The translations under genes and the position numbers were made by a program. Positions 10,785 to 27,714 of a stretch of 64,000 bases of DNA are shown in pieces. Within the stretch, counting starts at the first letter, position 1. Every line of letters starts with the position of its first letter. Source of the stretch: Bolinopsis microptera (Eukaryota; Ctenophora; Tentaculata; Lobata; Bolinopsidae); contig NC_087083.1 in the NCBI RefSeq assembly GCF_026151205.1, positions 11,656,944-11,720,943 of the forward strand. The letters run 5' to 3'. The notes beneath the pieces are model-generated. The model ran no database searches and was not told the DNA's origin. It was given only the letters and a program-made list of their open reading frames with translations.

Positions 10785-12042
10785 TATTTGGGGTTACACC
10801 CTGCTATCATGGTGTTCAACCGCGCTGGTCGTATACTCAAAGACAGCAAGACCTTCGCTTTTGGTTTAACACCGATCGACTCAGTTCGTGAGTACACGTA
10901 CCTAGGAATGACTTTCACTCTGACAGGATCCCTGAAGGTCGCACAGTCCAAACTTAGGCAGAAAGGACTTCGGAGTTATTTTTCGCTTAAAAGCATGATA
11001 GACTTACGACACATAAGGAAAGAGATAATCTTTAAACTCTTCGATGCACTTATTGTCCCAGTAGTCTCTTATGGTCTATGGATGCCAGATTTGGCTCCCT
11101 CAGACATACTTTATGGGTGCCTTCTCATCGGGTAACTTTCCCAACCTAAAACAGATCAGGCAAGATCCACTAGAAAAACTTCACATCTCGTTTCTCAAGT
11201 GGACTCTCAACGTCAATAAACAAACATCAAATGCGGCAATTTGGGGTGACACAGGACGCTACCCTTTGGCGATAGAGCTATCATCCCAAGTGTATAACTA
11301 CTGGGAAAGATTAGATAAAATGGAGAAAGCTGGATCTAACAGTCTTGTGCGACATGCCTTCAAAGAGCAACGCAGCCTCAGTCTTTCTTGGAACACCAAC
11401 ATCGAGACTGCACGGTCGGTTCTAAACCAACCCAATGGACATCATCTAAAACTCTCACCTTCACAAATCAAAGAAGCGATGCGTTCCAACTTCAGGCAGA
11501 TATGGAACACTGAGAGATGGAACAACAAGAAACTAACGTTCTACAACACCATAAAGATGAGTTTTGGCTATGAGCAGTACCTCAATATGAATCTGTCGCA
11601 CGCTGAATCCAAAAAGCTGGCTCAATTCAGATCAAGCTCACACAATTTCAATATTGAGACAGGACGTCATGGAACCCACAAAAGAAACCAGATCGTACCT
11701 CGGATATGTAAAGCTTGCTCAACAGAGGACATGGACATGCTCGAAAATTTCGCAGAAATGCCATTCTTCGACCCCATCATCGAAGATGAGGTACACTTCC
11801 TCCGGACCTGCTCCCTGTATGAAGACTACCGACACCGCTTTAGTCAGAGAGCCAAAACCTGTCTTTTCGCTAACTTAGAGGGGCTATTCACAGATGCCAG
11901 CCTCATAAGAGAGACAGCGAGGTTCTTGGTGAGAGCAAACAACAGGCGTTTCCCGAAGAAGGAAGTCACTGAGAAGGATCTGCTGAAGTCCAGCTGTAAA
12001 GTCCCCGCTACACCTCAACAGAACTCCTCTGCGGACACGTGA
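10785..12042 (+). pseudogene. 5'-truncated LINE reverse transcriptase fragment, frameshifted
   Basis: Two overlapping frames (10788-~11075 and 11071-12042) encode the 3' part of a non-LTR retrotransposon polymerase. The first has VREYTYLGMTFTLTGSLK, LRSYFSLKS and KLFDALIVPVVSYG; the second continues YGCQIWLP. The switch coincides with a 7-bp near-duplication (TCTTATGG then TCTATGG). The C-terminal part has a Cys-His cluster (CKAC ... HFLRTC) followed by YEDYRHRF, as in jockey/CR1-type ORF2 tails. A TAG at 10782-10784 closes the frame upstream, so the endonuclease and most of the RT are missing. It is a dead 5'-truncated insertion. Confidence 0.85.
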
Positions 12043-12957
12043 CGGTCAAGTCGAGCTTCATTTCATTTCATATCACGATCACCATATCATATCATTTTGG
12101 AACATGTTCATGGGAATTAAATTATTTTATTTGCACTTGTTTCTCTTTCAACAAAAGATGTGACGAAGTTAAATTTTTATGATTTTTAAATTTTTATTTT
12201 AAGAAAACTCTTGCACATTATTTATTTATTTATTTCTATTATATTGATGTATAGTCAAGACGTGAGTGTTAGGGCTCTCATTGACAAATTTATGTTTAAT
12301 CCTGTTTAATCCTGTTTAATCCCTGCAATTTATATTATTTGAGTGTTTGATGTTGATTGTTCATGTTGACGTCACTGATCAAAACCCCAACTAGTAGCGA
12401 TTATAATACTCCACTCATGAAAGGGAGGAACCGTATACCACGTGATACGGTTTAAAAGTTCCTGGATAAACAGGTGCTCAGTAGCTTTTGAATTACTAGG
12501 GTCTGAATTATTAAGGATAAAAACGTTATATTTATATTAAGATCTAGTTAATGTTGGTCTATAAGGTGTGCTGCTGAACTAATATTGAGTCACTATCATC
12601 TTTAAGGAAATTATCATTATACTTTACACACTTACACAGTAGAACGGCATTTTAAATACATTAATTTGTTAATTCCATCAAATAATGTTCAAAGATAGCC
12701 TCAGAGTAAATGCATTTGTGCATATTAATTAATTAATCGAGCTATTATTGTATTTACAGTTATCTACCCTTATTCTTAATAATGATTGGATGTAAAATCC
12801 ATATCATGGATTGTGAAGACATAATATTAATATATTATGTTCTTAACCTATCAGAATAAATATGATGCCGATTAGTTTATCAGCGAATTTAATCCCAATT
12901 TTATTTTTAGGTGGATAAAAATACTATTGGCATTGCATTATCAAGTGTGAGAATTTA
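12043..12957. other. LINE 3' flank and spacer, no gene seen
   Basis: AT-rich. It contains a short triplicated tttaatcctg at about 12295-12325. No exon recognised. Confidence 0.4.
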
Positions 12958-13038
12958 TTGTATCACGTTGCGACCCCCCCTGACGATACAGGGGGAGCCG
13001 CGCACTTCGTGCGCGGCGGGTCATACAACGTATGACAA
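12958..13038 (+). mobile_element. hAT-like MITE, copy 2 (81 bp, perfect 8-bp TSD)
   Basis: It begins TTGTATCACGTTG and ends CAACGTATGACAA, and is flanked by AGAATTTA at 12950-12957 and 13039-13046. It is internally self-complementary (gcgcacttcgtgcgc; runs of C and G). This is the shortest and cleanest copy. Confidence 0.9.
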
Positions 13039-13046
13039 AGAATTTA

Positions 13047-15825
<2,779 letters not shown>

Positions 15826-17635
15826 AATGAATATATTAAGGTTTAACAATCACTGTTTCAGCGACCTATAATACCCATGTATAATGAGCTCCATTTCGTA
15901 CACTGAGCTCCAGAATCGTCCCCCTTTGTATCGCTGGTACCCTCTCCCTACTCTCTATTTCTGCTTTGTTTGAGCAAGGACCGTTTATTAGTTAATTGTT
16001 TGCGTTGAACTGATGGTCGCTGTAACCATTGACCCAAGGAGTGTATTGGCCAAAATGATCAATACTGCTATACTGCTCAGCCTCTGTTTAACTTATGTTT
16101 TGATGGCTTGGTTTATGAGCCCTGTATTGGTTCATGATGAGGCGTATATTGAACTAAGATCGAATGTTTGATGAACGTTTAACGATTGTCAATACCGTGA
16201 GAGCTACCGATATAGCTAGCTATTCCCAGTCATTGGTGTGACCCAATTTTTGCTACGGATCTATACAACTATAGTGGATTTATTTCAAGTTGACGGTTGA
16301 GATCACCAAAAATTGAATAATATTATCATATCTATTAATCTTAATCGGAGGAACTGAGTGAGTATCTTTTACCGCTTAATTCAAACTCTCTACAGGAGTA
16401 CGACAAACTTTTGTTTAAATCCACCCTTGCGTACACTGTGACTTTAGTGGCTTCGATGTTAATGTGCGTAATGCCTCATCACAGAGTTTCACTAATTTTT
16501 TCATCGCGTCGCGTGCCACCATCAGCTTGAGGAAGCCTCCAAAATGATTTAAAAATCGTTTGACCAATTATTGAGATGATGCACATTAATAAATTGAATA
16601 AACTTCTCGGCTGTCACAGTAAGCTTACGATTCATGAGGTTTTTGTTGTTTCACACATCTCTCCACTCGTATAGACTCAGGCACAAGTAAATGACGCTGT
16701 TTGCACGGCTGAAATGACCATGATTTTAATCAATGCTTCACACGATTGCTAATGCACCAGACAATTGATACCGAAGAAAAGGCAACGCTCTGATATAAAA
16801 GCATAAACACAATTATCCTTTATCTGACTGCGGAGACAATAGAATGATCTATTTGAGCATGCTCACTTTCACATTTCACATTTCACAGTGCCGAACTTGT
16901 GCGATATGTGCGCTGCTGCTCGCACTAGTAAGTCATGTGTACCCGCAGCTCTTATACGCATTATTGATTATTATGTGACGCGGCTGATTATTAATGATTT
17001 CTGGTATGGGCTACACGAGTTTGGATTTCATTACAAGATAATTGATTGTGTGATCACATAATGGGCCTTCCTTCCGTCGTAGTCACGAGTTGACAACATT
17101 TGCATCATTTATACCTGCTCTTCCCCATGTCAAGACATTAATTTACATCTAATCGTTCTATTGCAAGTACTTCGGTATGGATTTCTAAAAAATCTGGCAG
17201 TATTAATGCCATTTTTTTGCATTATGGTTTGAAGTCTATTAGCTTATGAGGGTTTAAAGTTTACGTTTATCAAGTTATACCCATTCTTGTACATTTTATT
17301 CTTTCTATCTCCAGGAAGGGAGGGAGGGTTCCATACCCTGGCAAATCCTATGTGGGCATTTTGATTATCATACAGATTGCTCAATTCATTTCACATCGTT
17401 CTTCAATAAGCTAGACAATGAGATGAATAATCCTAAGCTCAGGCTGTAATGTGCTCGACAAATAAGAAGTACTTGAAGCTGTATGTGATTGGGTGTTGGC
17501 ATGGCTAGAGAGGCAAGAGAGCCATTGAGTAACTTGCTGTACTATATAGCCTATAGAGAGGGAGTGAGAGAGGGAGACTGGGAGAGGGAGAGAGAGTAGG
17601 AGGGAGAGAGAGAGTAGGAGAGAGAGAGAGGGAGA

Positions 17636-17675
<40 letters not shown>

Positions 17676-20600
17676 CCCTGGAATTATTCCTACTGCACAC
17701 AGTGCTCTCCCAGCTCTCTCCGACTTATGATTCAGCTACACACGATCCTACACGCAGAGAGCTCCTCCTGCAACACACTCAGGAGAGAGTATGCAAATGG
17801 CATTGTCTCCTTGGCCAAGGCAATTGGGACGTTTTGCCTGCACTCAATATACGCCACTCCCTAGTAGCAATTTAACGCTGTCTGAGCAATTACCCACCAC
17901 TGCTTTGTCCTGTCCTGAACATGTGCTCCAGTGTTATAGATCTATTAAAATCCCGGGTGTTTTCATAATTCTAATAGCCAGTGTTGGAGGTTTGTGTTGG
18001 AGGTCTGTCTACCTCCGCAAGCAGTCTCTCAGGTTAGTAGCTTAGTGTCTCTCAGGTTAGTAGCTGACTGAGTGTCGTTAGTTCTGCTCCGGGATACGCA
18101 GCGCTTAATTGGACATGGCATAGAATTTTGAAATATTTACTGTGCGTCAATCTTCCCATGTTCATCGCTGGCATTTGTTCGTCACTAGACTTATTTTCAT
18201 GAAAGCTCTCGTTTAATGTCAGCACGTATAATCTCACAGCGTGTTTTACAGCTCACTACCGTGGAAGCTACTAAACGTCGTGGGATCATCATCAAGACTT
18301 TTTTAATGTTGACAGTTTACTGATTCACTTTGAAGGTATTAGTCAAGTATAAGAGCCAACATTTTCTCATATCAGCAGTAAAATAAGCTCGCGACGACAG
18401 CATCTCTTGTGTCAGTGAAACGGCCGCCTGGCGTATCCAGGTGGGCAGGTGAACAAAGTAAGAAAAGCACATGAACTGCTTTAGTAAGGATTCCATTATT
18501 GTTGTATCACGTCACCCAACAAGATGGAACAAATATTATTCCAACATTCTAAGAATAGAAGGAACTACCCGGAGCACATTATAGCTGTTATAGTGTTATT
18601 GTAGTAATCGGGCTGTTATAGTGTTATTGTAGTAATCGGGGGAAACACCAGTTTATAGCAGTTAGTGTCACTTTTATCATTACTGTTAGTTGCTCAGGTC
18701 ACAGGTTCAAACCGGGCTAATTTAAAGCAATATGCGTGGCCGTGTACCTTCACAGGGTCGCCGATACAGGCGATATATATAATGTTAGCACTAGCAGGAA
18801 TTAGTGCGCTGTGAGAATGCGCTGTGGCAAGCTTATCCTGTCAATTCCTAGCTCTGGCGGCCCGCCTGCTCTACCTCGCCACATTATTTTAGTCAGCTGT
18901 GAGTGCAACTTTTTGCGTGTGACACTATGTTTGTTATATATGTGTGTGTTTATTATATACTTAATTACCTGCAGGTAGTAGCCTATTCAGTAGCTCTCCC
19001 ACGATTGTGCGATTATATTGGTTTCCAGTAACAGGCGCCCTTATCGTGCAGTAGTTTTAATTGTACCCGCCCTGATCACTGCAACATAGCTTCATTCTAA
19101 TTTTCAGCTACGTTTCCGGCTGCGACCATCCATCATCAAGCCATGGTAGTATTGGTTGTATTAGTTGTGTACGGTTGTAAACAAATATCAGTATTTTAGC
19201 TTTCCTGCACCTTTTTGGAGAGCTTTTAAACTATAAACTAAGCATGACTTATTATTACATTTTCATTTGTTAAAAAGCAAAAGAATTTACTTGTAAGATT
19301 TGCCTTTGTGTCAAGTTATCGCTAAGCTAGTAACATGTATTTTTAATCGTAATTTTCCCTTGGCTACACAAATCTCCCAAATACCAAATCCCCTGGTGAC
19401 ACAGAGAAACCCTTATTCTGAAAAATTCCTGAAATGTTTTTAGTTTGCGTGCACATATAAGCAGTAGGTACAATGCAATTACTTGTAGAGAGGGGAGGTA
19501 TTTGTAGAGAGAGAGAGAGAGAGAGAGAGAGGGGGAAGATGTTAGTCTAGGGAGGAGAAGAACTGTTGACATGACAACACTACCTATCGTGAGGACAGCA
19601 ACTATCAGTATCAGGCAGAACACAGGTAGAACACGTGCCCACTTGCTAGTCTTACAGCATAACATACAGGCCAGATGAGTCGTTAGTATTGGCTTCCAGT
19701 CGTACGCTGCTATTTGTTTTACTTTCGCTTACTGTAGGGTTATAGAGTTTGAGGAATGTTAAACATTTAAAAAAAGTTTTTCCATTTTGAAAGGCTTACG
19801 GTCGTTCAGTTTAGACTTCTGATATGTTGTGTGCCAACTACTACAAACTTCTACAAATCACATGTTTATTTGTTGTCGAAAACACTTGTATTTTATAGTC
19901 GTTAGTTTTGTTACACCTGGAAACGACAGCGACACTGTCAGCACGCTAACAGTTCTATCTTTTTAAAACACGCCTACTTTATATATTTTATATATTTTAT
20001 ATATTACGATGCTAAACTCTGGCCACTCATTCTGGGGTCGGGCCCCGGCTCACTAGGTCCCTCCAGAGCCTCGTCCATGGCTTTGTCTATGTCGGTCACT
20101 GATTTCCCGCAAGTTGTACCCTTTTATTTTATATATTTTACTACAGCTTCATTGTGTTCGGCACCTATAAGCAGTATGTACAATGCCTATTTTATATATT
20201 TTATATACTACAGCTTCATGGTGTTCGGCATTTTCTTTCGTGTTTTTAAACTGTTTTACACTGCTGATTCAACTTAGCTCCAAATTGACACTGTCCAATT
20301 TTATCGGCCGTTGAGTGCTTGATACGAATATGTAGTACACGAATATGTAGTACACTAATACCCATTACCCATTGGCCATTTCAAACCAGTTTCATGATAA
20401 CAACTTTAAATCTATTATAAGTCGCCATATTTTGTTGCTGCTTTAATTTTGCTGATTTTCTTGACTGAACTCTCTTTGGTTTTCTGCAACTTTTCACTGC
20501 GCACTAGTTACAATTATTTTGTGCACCATTCATTTTGGTTAATTAGCTTTTAATTAGCTTTCGTACTCATGCTTTCAACTTTCATAAGATCGATCATGGC

Positions 20601-23600
20601 CACTTTGATGTAACTGTTGTGTAGTAAGCGCTCGAAAGGAATATAAACTTCACTTTTAAAATTCGTTTATTCGGTTTTATCAAATACAAGTTTATCATTT
20701 ATTGAACTTGCCGCTGATAAATCGTGCATCACACTCACAGGTCTTGATGAGTAGGAATGTGAGTAAAAGGCATTAAAGTTACAAACATTTACATATTTAA
20801 TATTTATCTACATATTTTGACACTTGTAAATTATAAAGCACATGCGCTAAAGCTTGTTGATGTTCTGATCGATATCAAAAGTGCATTATTGTTCATCAAG
20901 TAACATTGATTTACTCCTTCGATTTACTAATCAGATTTTTGTTGCCTTCGAAAACCTGAGCTGTTGAAACACAATTACATGCTCTGGAGATATGGTTTGT
21001 CGTGAATTAATTGATTAACACTTAAAATATTTTGAAGGTAATTGTTGGAAATTATATCCTGGGTTGTATTACTTTCTGTTTGCGTTAGAATCTAGGACAG
21101 ATAGCTATTATCAATAAAGAAAAGAGTTCACGTAAAATAATTTTTGTTAGCCATATGGTTCACATTTGGTACGTGGTAATAAAGTTTGGACATATGCTAA
21201 GGTGAAACATTAAATTAATACAAATATTAAATGAGAATACAAAATTAGCTAGACATATTGTTGATATTCATGGTCTTTATAGTTTTAATTTTGCTACGTA
21301 CGTGGTTATAGATTTTCAAGAAGCCCATATAAGCAACTCTCTCAGACCAATCAGATATTCAGTCTCCAGACTTCAGTATCATTCACTTGCTAAACTGAAC
21401 TATAGCCTATAGACCTTCACAACTGGCATAGTATATTATAGTTATATTCTAATTTGTTCTGTTGATTTTCTCTGATCGACTAAGGAATGCTTCTTTTAGT
21501 ATTCTAGGTCACAGTCTAATATTAACCAACTTTGTGCAGTGAATTTAAATAAGTTAATACTATTAGCAGTCTACTGCATTTAGTAGTTCAACTCGTACAA
21601 ATCAATTATTTAGCCTATTTTTATTGGGAGTTAACTTATATTATTGTTATTATATTATGTTGATAATCTAATACTGCCTTGTTTGAGATTATGAGTCCGA
21701 TACACCATACCGGTTATTGGTTAATAATAATACTAATTAACAGTAGCCGATTAGTGATATATTTTGTACCATCTAGCTATTACAGTATTACAGAGATTCA
21801 ATAGCATGACCAACCACGACCAGTGAATCCTAACTTTGTGCACTTTTTCGAAAGAAACATCTGGCTGAAGTCTGAACGGAACTAACAGTGCGTTAAAAAT
21901 CATTTTAGTAAGAATATTGAGCATTAAACTGGAGTGAGTCCACATTTTTGGACAGGCGGGGGATTTACAGATTTCCAGCAAAAAAAGTTGTACTGTACCG
22001 TGTTTGTGTGAATATACTTTGTCGATTGGTTGTAGCCTGGTAGTCATTTGGTTGTAGCTAGATAGTTGCTAGATAGTCGCTAGGTTGTAGCTAGGTAGTC
22101 GCTAAGTAGTAACTTGGTAGTCGCTTGGTTGTAGCCTGGTTGTAGCCTGGTTGATTCGGAAAAAATGATGTACCCACAAAATACCTTTCTTTCTAACCAA
22201 CAGTTTCACTATTTCATGTTTCTTTTACCAATCAACTAACCCGTGATCCTAAAATCATAAGTCATGAAATGCACGATTTCTATTCTAACCGGACACTTAC
22301 AAGAAAAGCTTTTTTTCGGTCAGTAACAGCCATACATTTCACAACATAATGAATTTCTTATGATTATTGTCACGTGATATCGACATTCGACAATAGAAAA
22401 TACTTTTCTTAGAGCAAGGAAATGTTGGCTTTTTAATGTTCGATACAACAATATGTTTGAAAACATCTACATTTTCTCAATATTACGAGAATTTGTTTTT
22501 CTGTTTAATCAACTCGGATATTTCATAGCGCATTTATATGAATCAGTCATTCCTATATATCAATTGATCATCATTAGGTTATACCAATTATACCAGTACA
22601 ATGAGTTTTAATAACCAGAGTCTGACTTGTAAATATAGTCAAAGGTATTACGTAACGTCCCCTAGTTTTTTATTTAGACTCGGTCAGCTCCTGTCATTAA
22701 GGAAAGCACAAGGTATGCGACTATAAGCAATTGGCAAACATATTTTATGAACTTCACAGTCTTCTTCAGTTGCAGATTCGTCGTCGGTTTCTAATTCTAC
22801 TGTTAGAGTTCAGTTTTTGTATTTTCCCTGGTGTTTGGGATTTTCATTATCTCAAATTAGGGTCGACTAGACGTGGGGAGGTGGCTATTTGAGTGTTACT
22901 TGTGAATGTCATCATTCCACATAAAAAACCCGTCGACAGCAAGAATTTGTCCTATTAACGTTGTTTCTGCTAGAAGATTCTAGGCCTGTAGTTATATCTA
23001 AAAATAATTCCACCAAGAAGACTTGCTGGCACATATTAGTACTAATCCGCGTTGAGTAAATTTTTTGTTTGTCCGCGTCTAATATGGTGATACAGTCTAA
23101 TCGTGAATAGTAAAATAAATATTATTTTGCCACATTTCACGGGTTATTTGTATATAGTGTGAGCCGAAAAGCCGAAAAGGTGCCAGGAACGTTGAGGGTA
23201 CTATTAAATTTGGTAAAAGTGGAATATCGGTCATCTGGCAGAACCAGCTCAAATCGCAATTATTTTTTCAAAGTTCAACTAAAATTTCGATCAGAATCCT
23301 TCCGACCTTTTGTTTTTAGCTTTTTTCCCTCTGACGAGAACAAAGAACAGAGGCCGGAAAACACATACCGAGCATTTAAGAAGTGAAAACACCACTCTAA
23401 GATCCTCATCTCAACTATACCTTCTTATTATAAGATGATGTAAATTATTAATGTAACTATGTAACCAATACTATAGACATCGATCGATCTGATTACAGAT
23501 TAGATAACTATACATCTAACGCTAATTAAGTAACTATATAATTAATAATTAAATTTAATCACTTCTTCTTATAGCAATCCATTGGTTCGTTCTCATTAAA

Positions 23601-25856
23601 AGTTGACCACGAAGTTAAACCGAACTATTCTTAGTAACTTGCTACAGTGGTATCTGAAATAACTGGGGTCTCATGTAGACATAAGCACTAACTCTAAACA
23701 ATGACATTGGTCGCTCAGTAAGCGAAGTAGGAAGCTTACTATTATCTCGTTAATAGTATCTTTACTATTAAGTACTAATCTTATTGATTGCTAGCATTAA
23801 CGGTAACGTTATGACGTTGTCTATAAGTCCTCTTAGAGTTCAGGTCTATGAGCTGCAGGCTGCTTACTGGATGGATGGAGTATTTTACTTACTTTCTCCA
23901 AATTTTTGTGTCCTTAACGCACCTATAAGCTGACTAAATATGCAGTGTGATAGCGCGGTATTGGTACGTTTCAATCTAACGTAAGTGCATATCTTTTGGT
24001 ACATAAATTTGTCTCGTGAGTCGTGTGCCAAAATTGGTCGTGAAATATTTTCCTGTGCGCGGGAGGCGGCAACATGTGCAGCTAGAAACTTGATGTATCT
24101 TTCTCTCTCTCTCTCAGTCTCTCTCTCTTGGATCACGCACGCTATGAGCTCAGCAACCTCAAATGGTTGTAAATCTCAATCTTTATATAGTATCCTTAAC
24201 GTTGAAATTGCACTAAACTCATTGCATTTTGCTATTATTAGCACGAGTTTTAGATATAAGTGCGGATGAAGTTCAGATAGTTTCCGACAGAATGTTTTGC
24301 TCGTGGATTGCTTAAGGCTTCTCTACTGTCACTTTGTAGTTTATCTCATTAACCTTTTAGGCGTTTACAGAGATGTGCGTTGCAGTTCCAGTATTTATAT
24401 CTTATCCAAAATGTTGCATCTATTTGTTTTGTCAGATGACATGGATTCTAACTGCTCTCCTAATTTGTATGCGTATCTCAACTGCAAAAGCCAAAATGAT
24501 TTACATTTCCGAGGCTAACTCCGTCTGAATTACAATTTTAATTATAATACGTTAGTAGTACGTTAAATAATATTAGACACTGCGTCATAATAGTGCTGGG
24601 TGATTATTTTAAGATTTTACACAATAATTCATCTATTTTGTTCGTTGATCGTTCAGATATGGCATTTTACCATCAGGCACTACTGATCTTATCAATATTT
24701 CATTTCAACATCCTTGTCAAAGAATTTTTAAAGGTATTGTTTAAAAATTTTGAATAAGTGCTATTCCATATTTATCAAGGTAGATTTTTCAAATGATGGA
24801 AAGATGGCATTACATCATTAACTTGTAACTAAAATTTTCGACTATTTCACACTAAGAAATGACTGATATCTCTTACAATATCCATGGAGATCTAGGTATA
24901 ATTATTTGAATTGCTGTATTGGTCACCGGATGGTAATTAATGAGTCAATTAAGTTACTTTCTTCAGCACGTTGAGTATAACAATCAGAAAATAGTGCGCT
25001 TATTAAATCAATGACATATTGACAACTAGAGTAATCCGTAGAGTTCTTCTATCACTTTCATTAAGTTGGATTATATTATAATAGCATGTGGGATATGGAT
25101 CTGTATTCTGGATGTTATTGGGGAGGTTAGCAATTCTTTTGGACACGTCCGACGGCTATTAACCGATCAGTTTCTGCAGCACCGACCAATCAAACCCCAG
25201 AAACACTGTCAAGTGCTCAAATTATTATGGATCAACCCGGTTCAAACCCACACCTGTATACAGATCTGTAGTTCGTAGGGAATTTGCAAACAATGGATGA
25301 AAAATATTCAGACAAATCCTACCAATATTCTATTGTTCTTATCTTGATCTCTGATAAACTGATAATTACAAAGATGGCTCCAGAGTACGAGCACTGACTG
25401 GAGACGGTCGAGTACGGTTGCTGTGTGATAGCAATATCTAATCGCACATCATCCCCAAGAAACAATTAACCTTGGACACTTACAACACTTATCATTGTAT
25501 CGGTTTGGCTGTGATCGGTCAATTTGATTTAAGAATCTGACATCAACCAGTTTAAGTTAGTGCGAAGACTTATAATAGTCGAAGTTCAAAGTTAACTTAT
25601 TTTAAAATTTATTTAATACGTATGAATATTCTTTGGAAACATTGGAAACATTGGGCTTGATCGGGGCATATAAAAGTACACTCACAATTACTTTAACTAA
25701 TTTAAGTTCCATTGCACTTTCTGGCTTAAACGCTCTCGCTTAATCAAAGCACTTACTAACTAGTGACGCACTATGTTCGTACTGTAATAAAGCAGCTCAA
25801 TATCTTCCTCCTGTAAAAGTGTGGAGCCAGCACTTTCATCATCCGTCACCATCCGT

Positions 25857-26090
25857 GACACGTGACACAGGATTATAGAACACGTGACACGAGGATTATA
25901 GAATACAGATATATAAACCTAGCTCCTTTCCCAACTGTGTTGTAGTAAAATAAGCGCTCTCACGCGATCAGCTCTCAAGATCCGCAGTCTACATCACAGC
26001 GCCCACAGCAAGCAGTCTCTCCCTACCTCCCTGTAAACCCACACAATAGGATCCTGCCGCACGTGGGGAGCAGTGCACGTGGGCTGGTTT
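25857..26090 (+). promoter_or_regulatory. Candidate TATA promoter with four CACGTG boxes
   Basis: A consensus TATATAAA lies at 25910-25917. CACGTG palindromes are at 25859-25864, 25881-25886, 26060-26065 and 26076-26081; the first pair lies in a 22-bp tandem (cacgtgacac...ggattatagaa). No coding exon follows directly, so this could be the start of a long 5'UTR for the + strand channel gene 7.5 kb away, or of a non-coding RNA. Inference only. Confidence 0.3.
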
Positions 26091-27603
26091 GTCAGCCTGT
26101 ATATATATACGTAGGAGGTGTATACATTATGCCAACATCGCGGCAACGCATGCACCGGAGACTGATGGCTTGTGTATTGCAGCTCAGCAGAAAGCGACCT
26201 GTATTATGGTATTATGTAATCTCTCCCTGCATGCTCGCCATGAGCCTGGGCTGTATTTCGGTTGTCTGTGATGAAGCTTGAGCGTTTCAGGAGGAGGCGA
26301 TTACATTCTTAGGAGTAAGGCACATGTTCAAGTACATATAGCTTGCTTAGTATGACTATAGGCTGTACTCTGCAGACAAAGCATAAATGCCACAGAAAAT
26401 AACCGGACTAAAGTTAAACTCCGGAGCTGGCCATGCTCCCCTCCTGTTCAGTGTATGAGTCATGTTACAGGGATAACATTGACACAAATAACCTAGTGTT
26501 GAACAGTTGTTTAAAACTTCTCAAGTACACTTACAGCTGCTGAAATATGTTTTTCCATTTGTTTCATAAACTTGAAAGTGAAATCTTCCCTAATGCTAGC
26601 AGTTAGAATGTAGATTTCTGTTATGTTGCACTTGTCGTCTATAATACTACCTGTAGACACCTGCGTACTTACATTTTTGTGTTATACTCTTTGTATATCT
26701 TGACATATCATATTATTATCATTATTTGCATTGTCTTAACCCTCGGTTTTTTTTTGTCATATGTTTTATTTTTACATATTTCGGATGTTGAATGCTGGTT
26801 GCGAAACATGTGTTAACTAGCAAATGTTTACGAAATATACCCAGTAGGTGACTATGGGTGAGGGATCACTCGTACATGTGTTCACATTGGCAAGGGAACA
26901 TTTTCGTGAACTTTATAACTCCAATATCGAGATTATTAACAAGCTGACAACCTGTTCATGAATCTTGAAACCTTTTCAGTTTCTTTATTATACGCTACTC
27001 TAGCCGTTGCATTACTCTATTAGTCGTTCAGTCATTAGCTTCCTGAAGCGATGATACACCCGGGTTCCTTACACTTACAGGGATTCAGAAGAATCCTCTA
27101 GGGGTTGCAGGACATTTGGGAATTACTGGACCCTATTACATGCTCAATCCCGGGTATTTAAAGTGGCTTGTGGATTGTCATCAATCGTTTTTAATGCATT
27201 TATATTTATGTTGTTTACAGAATTTCTCAGAAATGTTGAAGCCACATTGGTCATCGCATCGCCTGATCTTTGTTTTGATCTTTGCAAAACATTTATTTGT
27301 TGGAATATTTGACCAGTGTAAACATTTCTTTCACAAGCAGATACTCCTTTAATGAAATAGCGATGGTGACATATTGCACTAGCTGCATTTAGACAGAGAA
27401 CAATACATTTCTGGAGAATAAAGATTTCAGCTCTTGAATAGCATTGAAAACTTTGTTGATTTCCTTTGTTTTGGCTGACGATATGATCACAGCTGACAAC
27501 GGATAAGGGATAATAAAGAACTCAGAACGTGCTGATCAGGTTTAGAGTCACAACAGCTAGCGTGTCCGTCACAGAATTAGTTGTCTCCTCCTCTCAGCAC
27601 TAC

Positions 27604-27646
27604 CCACAGTGCACAGTGCACAGTGCACAGTGTACAGTGCACATTT
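27604..27646 (+). repeat. Short (cacagtg) tandem repeat
   Basis: Five to six imperfect copies of cacagtg (cacagtgcacagtgcacagtg). Minor. Confidence 0.7.
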
Positions 27647-27714
27647 TACCAGTTACCACCAGTCCTGAGGTGTGGTGACATTTGTGACTAGTGTCAGTTA
27701 ACTCTGTTTATTTG

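Noticed and set aside
17791-18045. 84-codon + strand ORF with a hydrophobic segment
   Set aside because: No homology, no conserved motif and no supporting splice or poly(A) context.
18690-18725. tRNA B-box-like ggttcaaacc
   Set aside because: The T-stem does not pair and no acceptor stem or anticodon arm could be built. The same holds for ggttcaaaccc near 25240.
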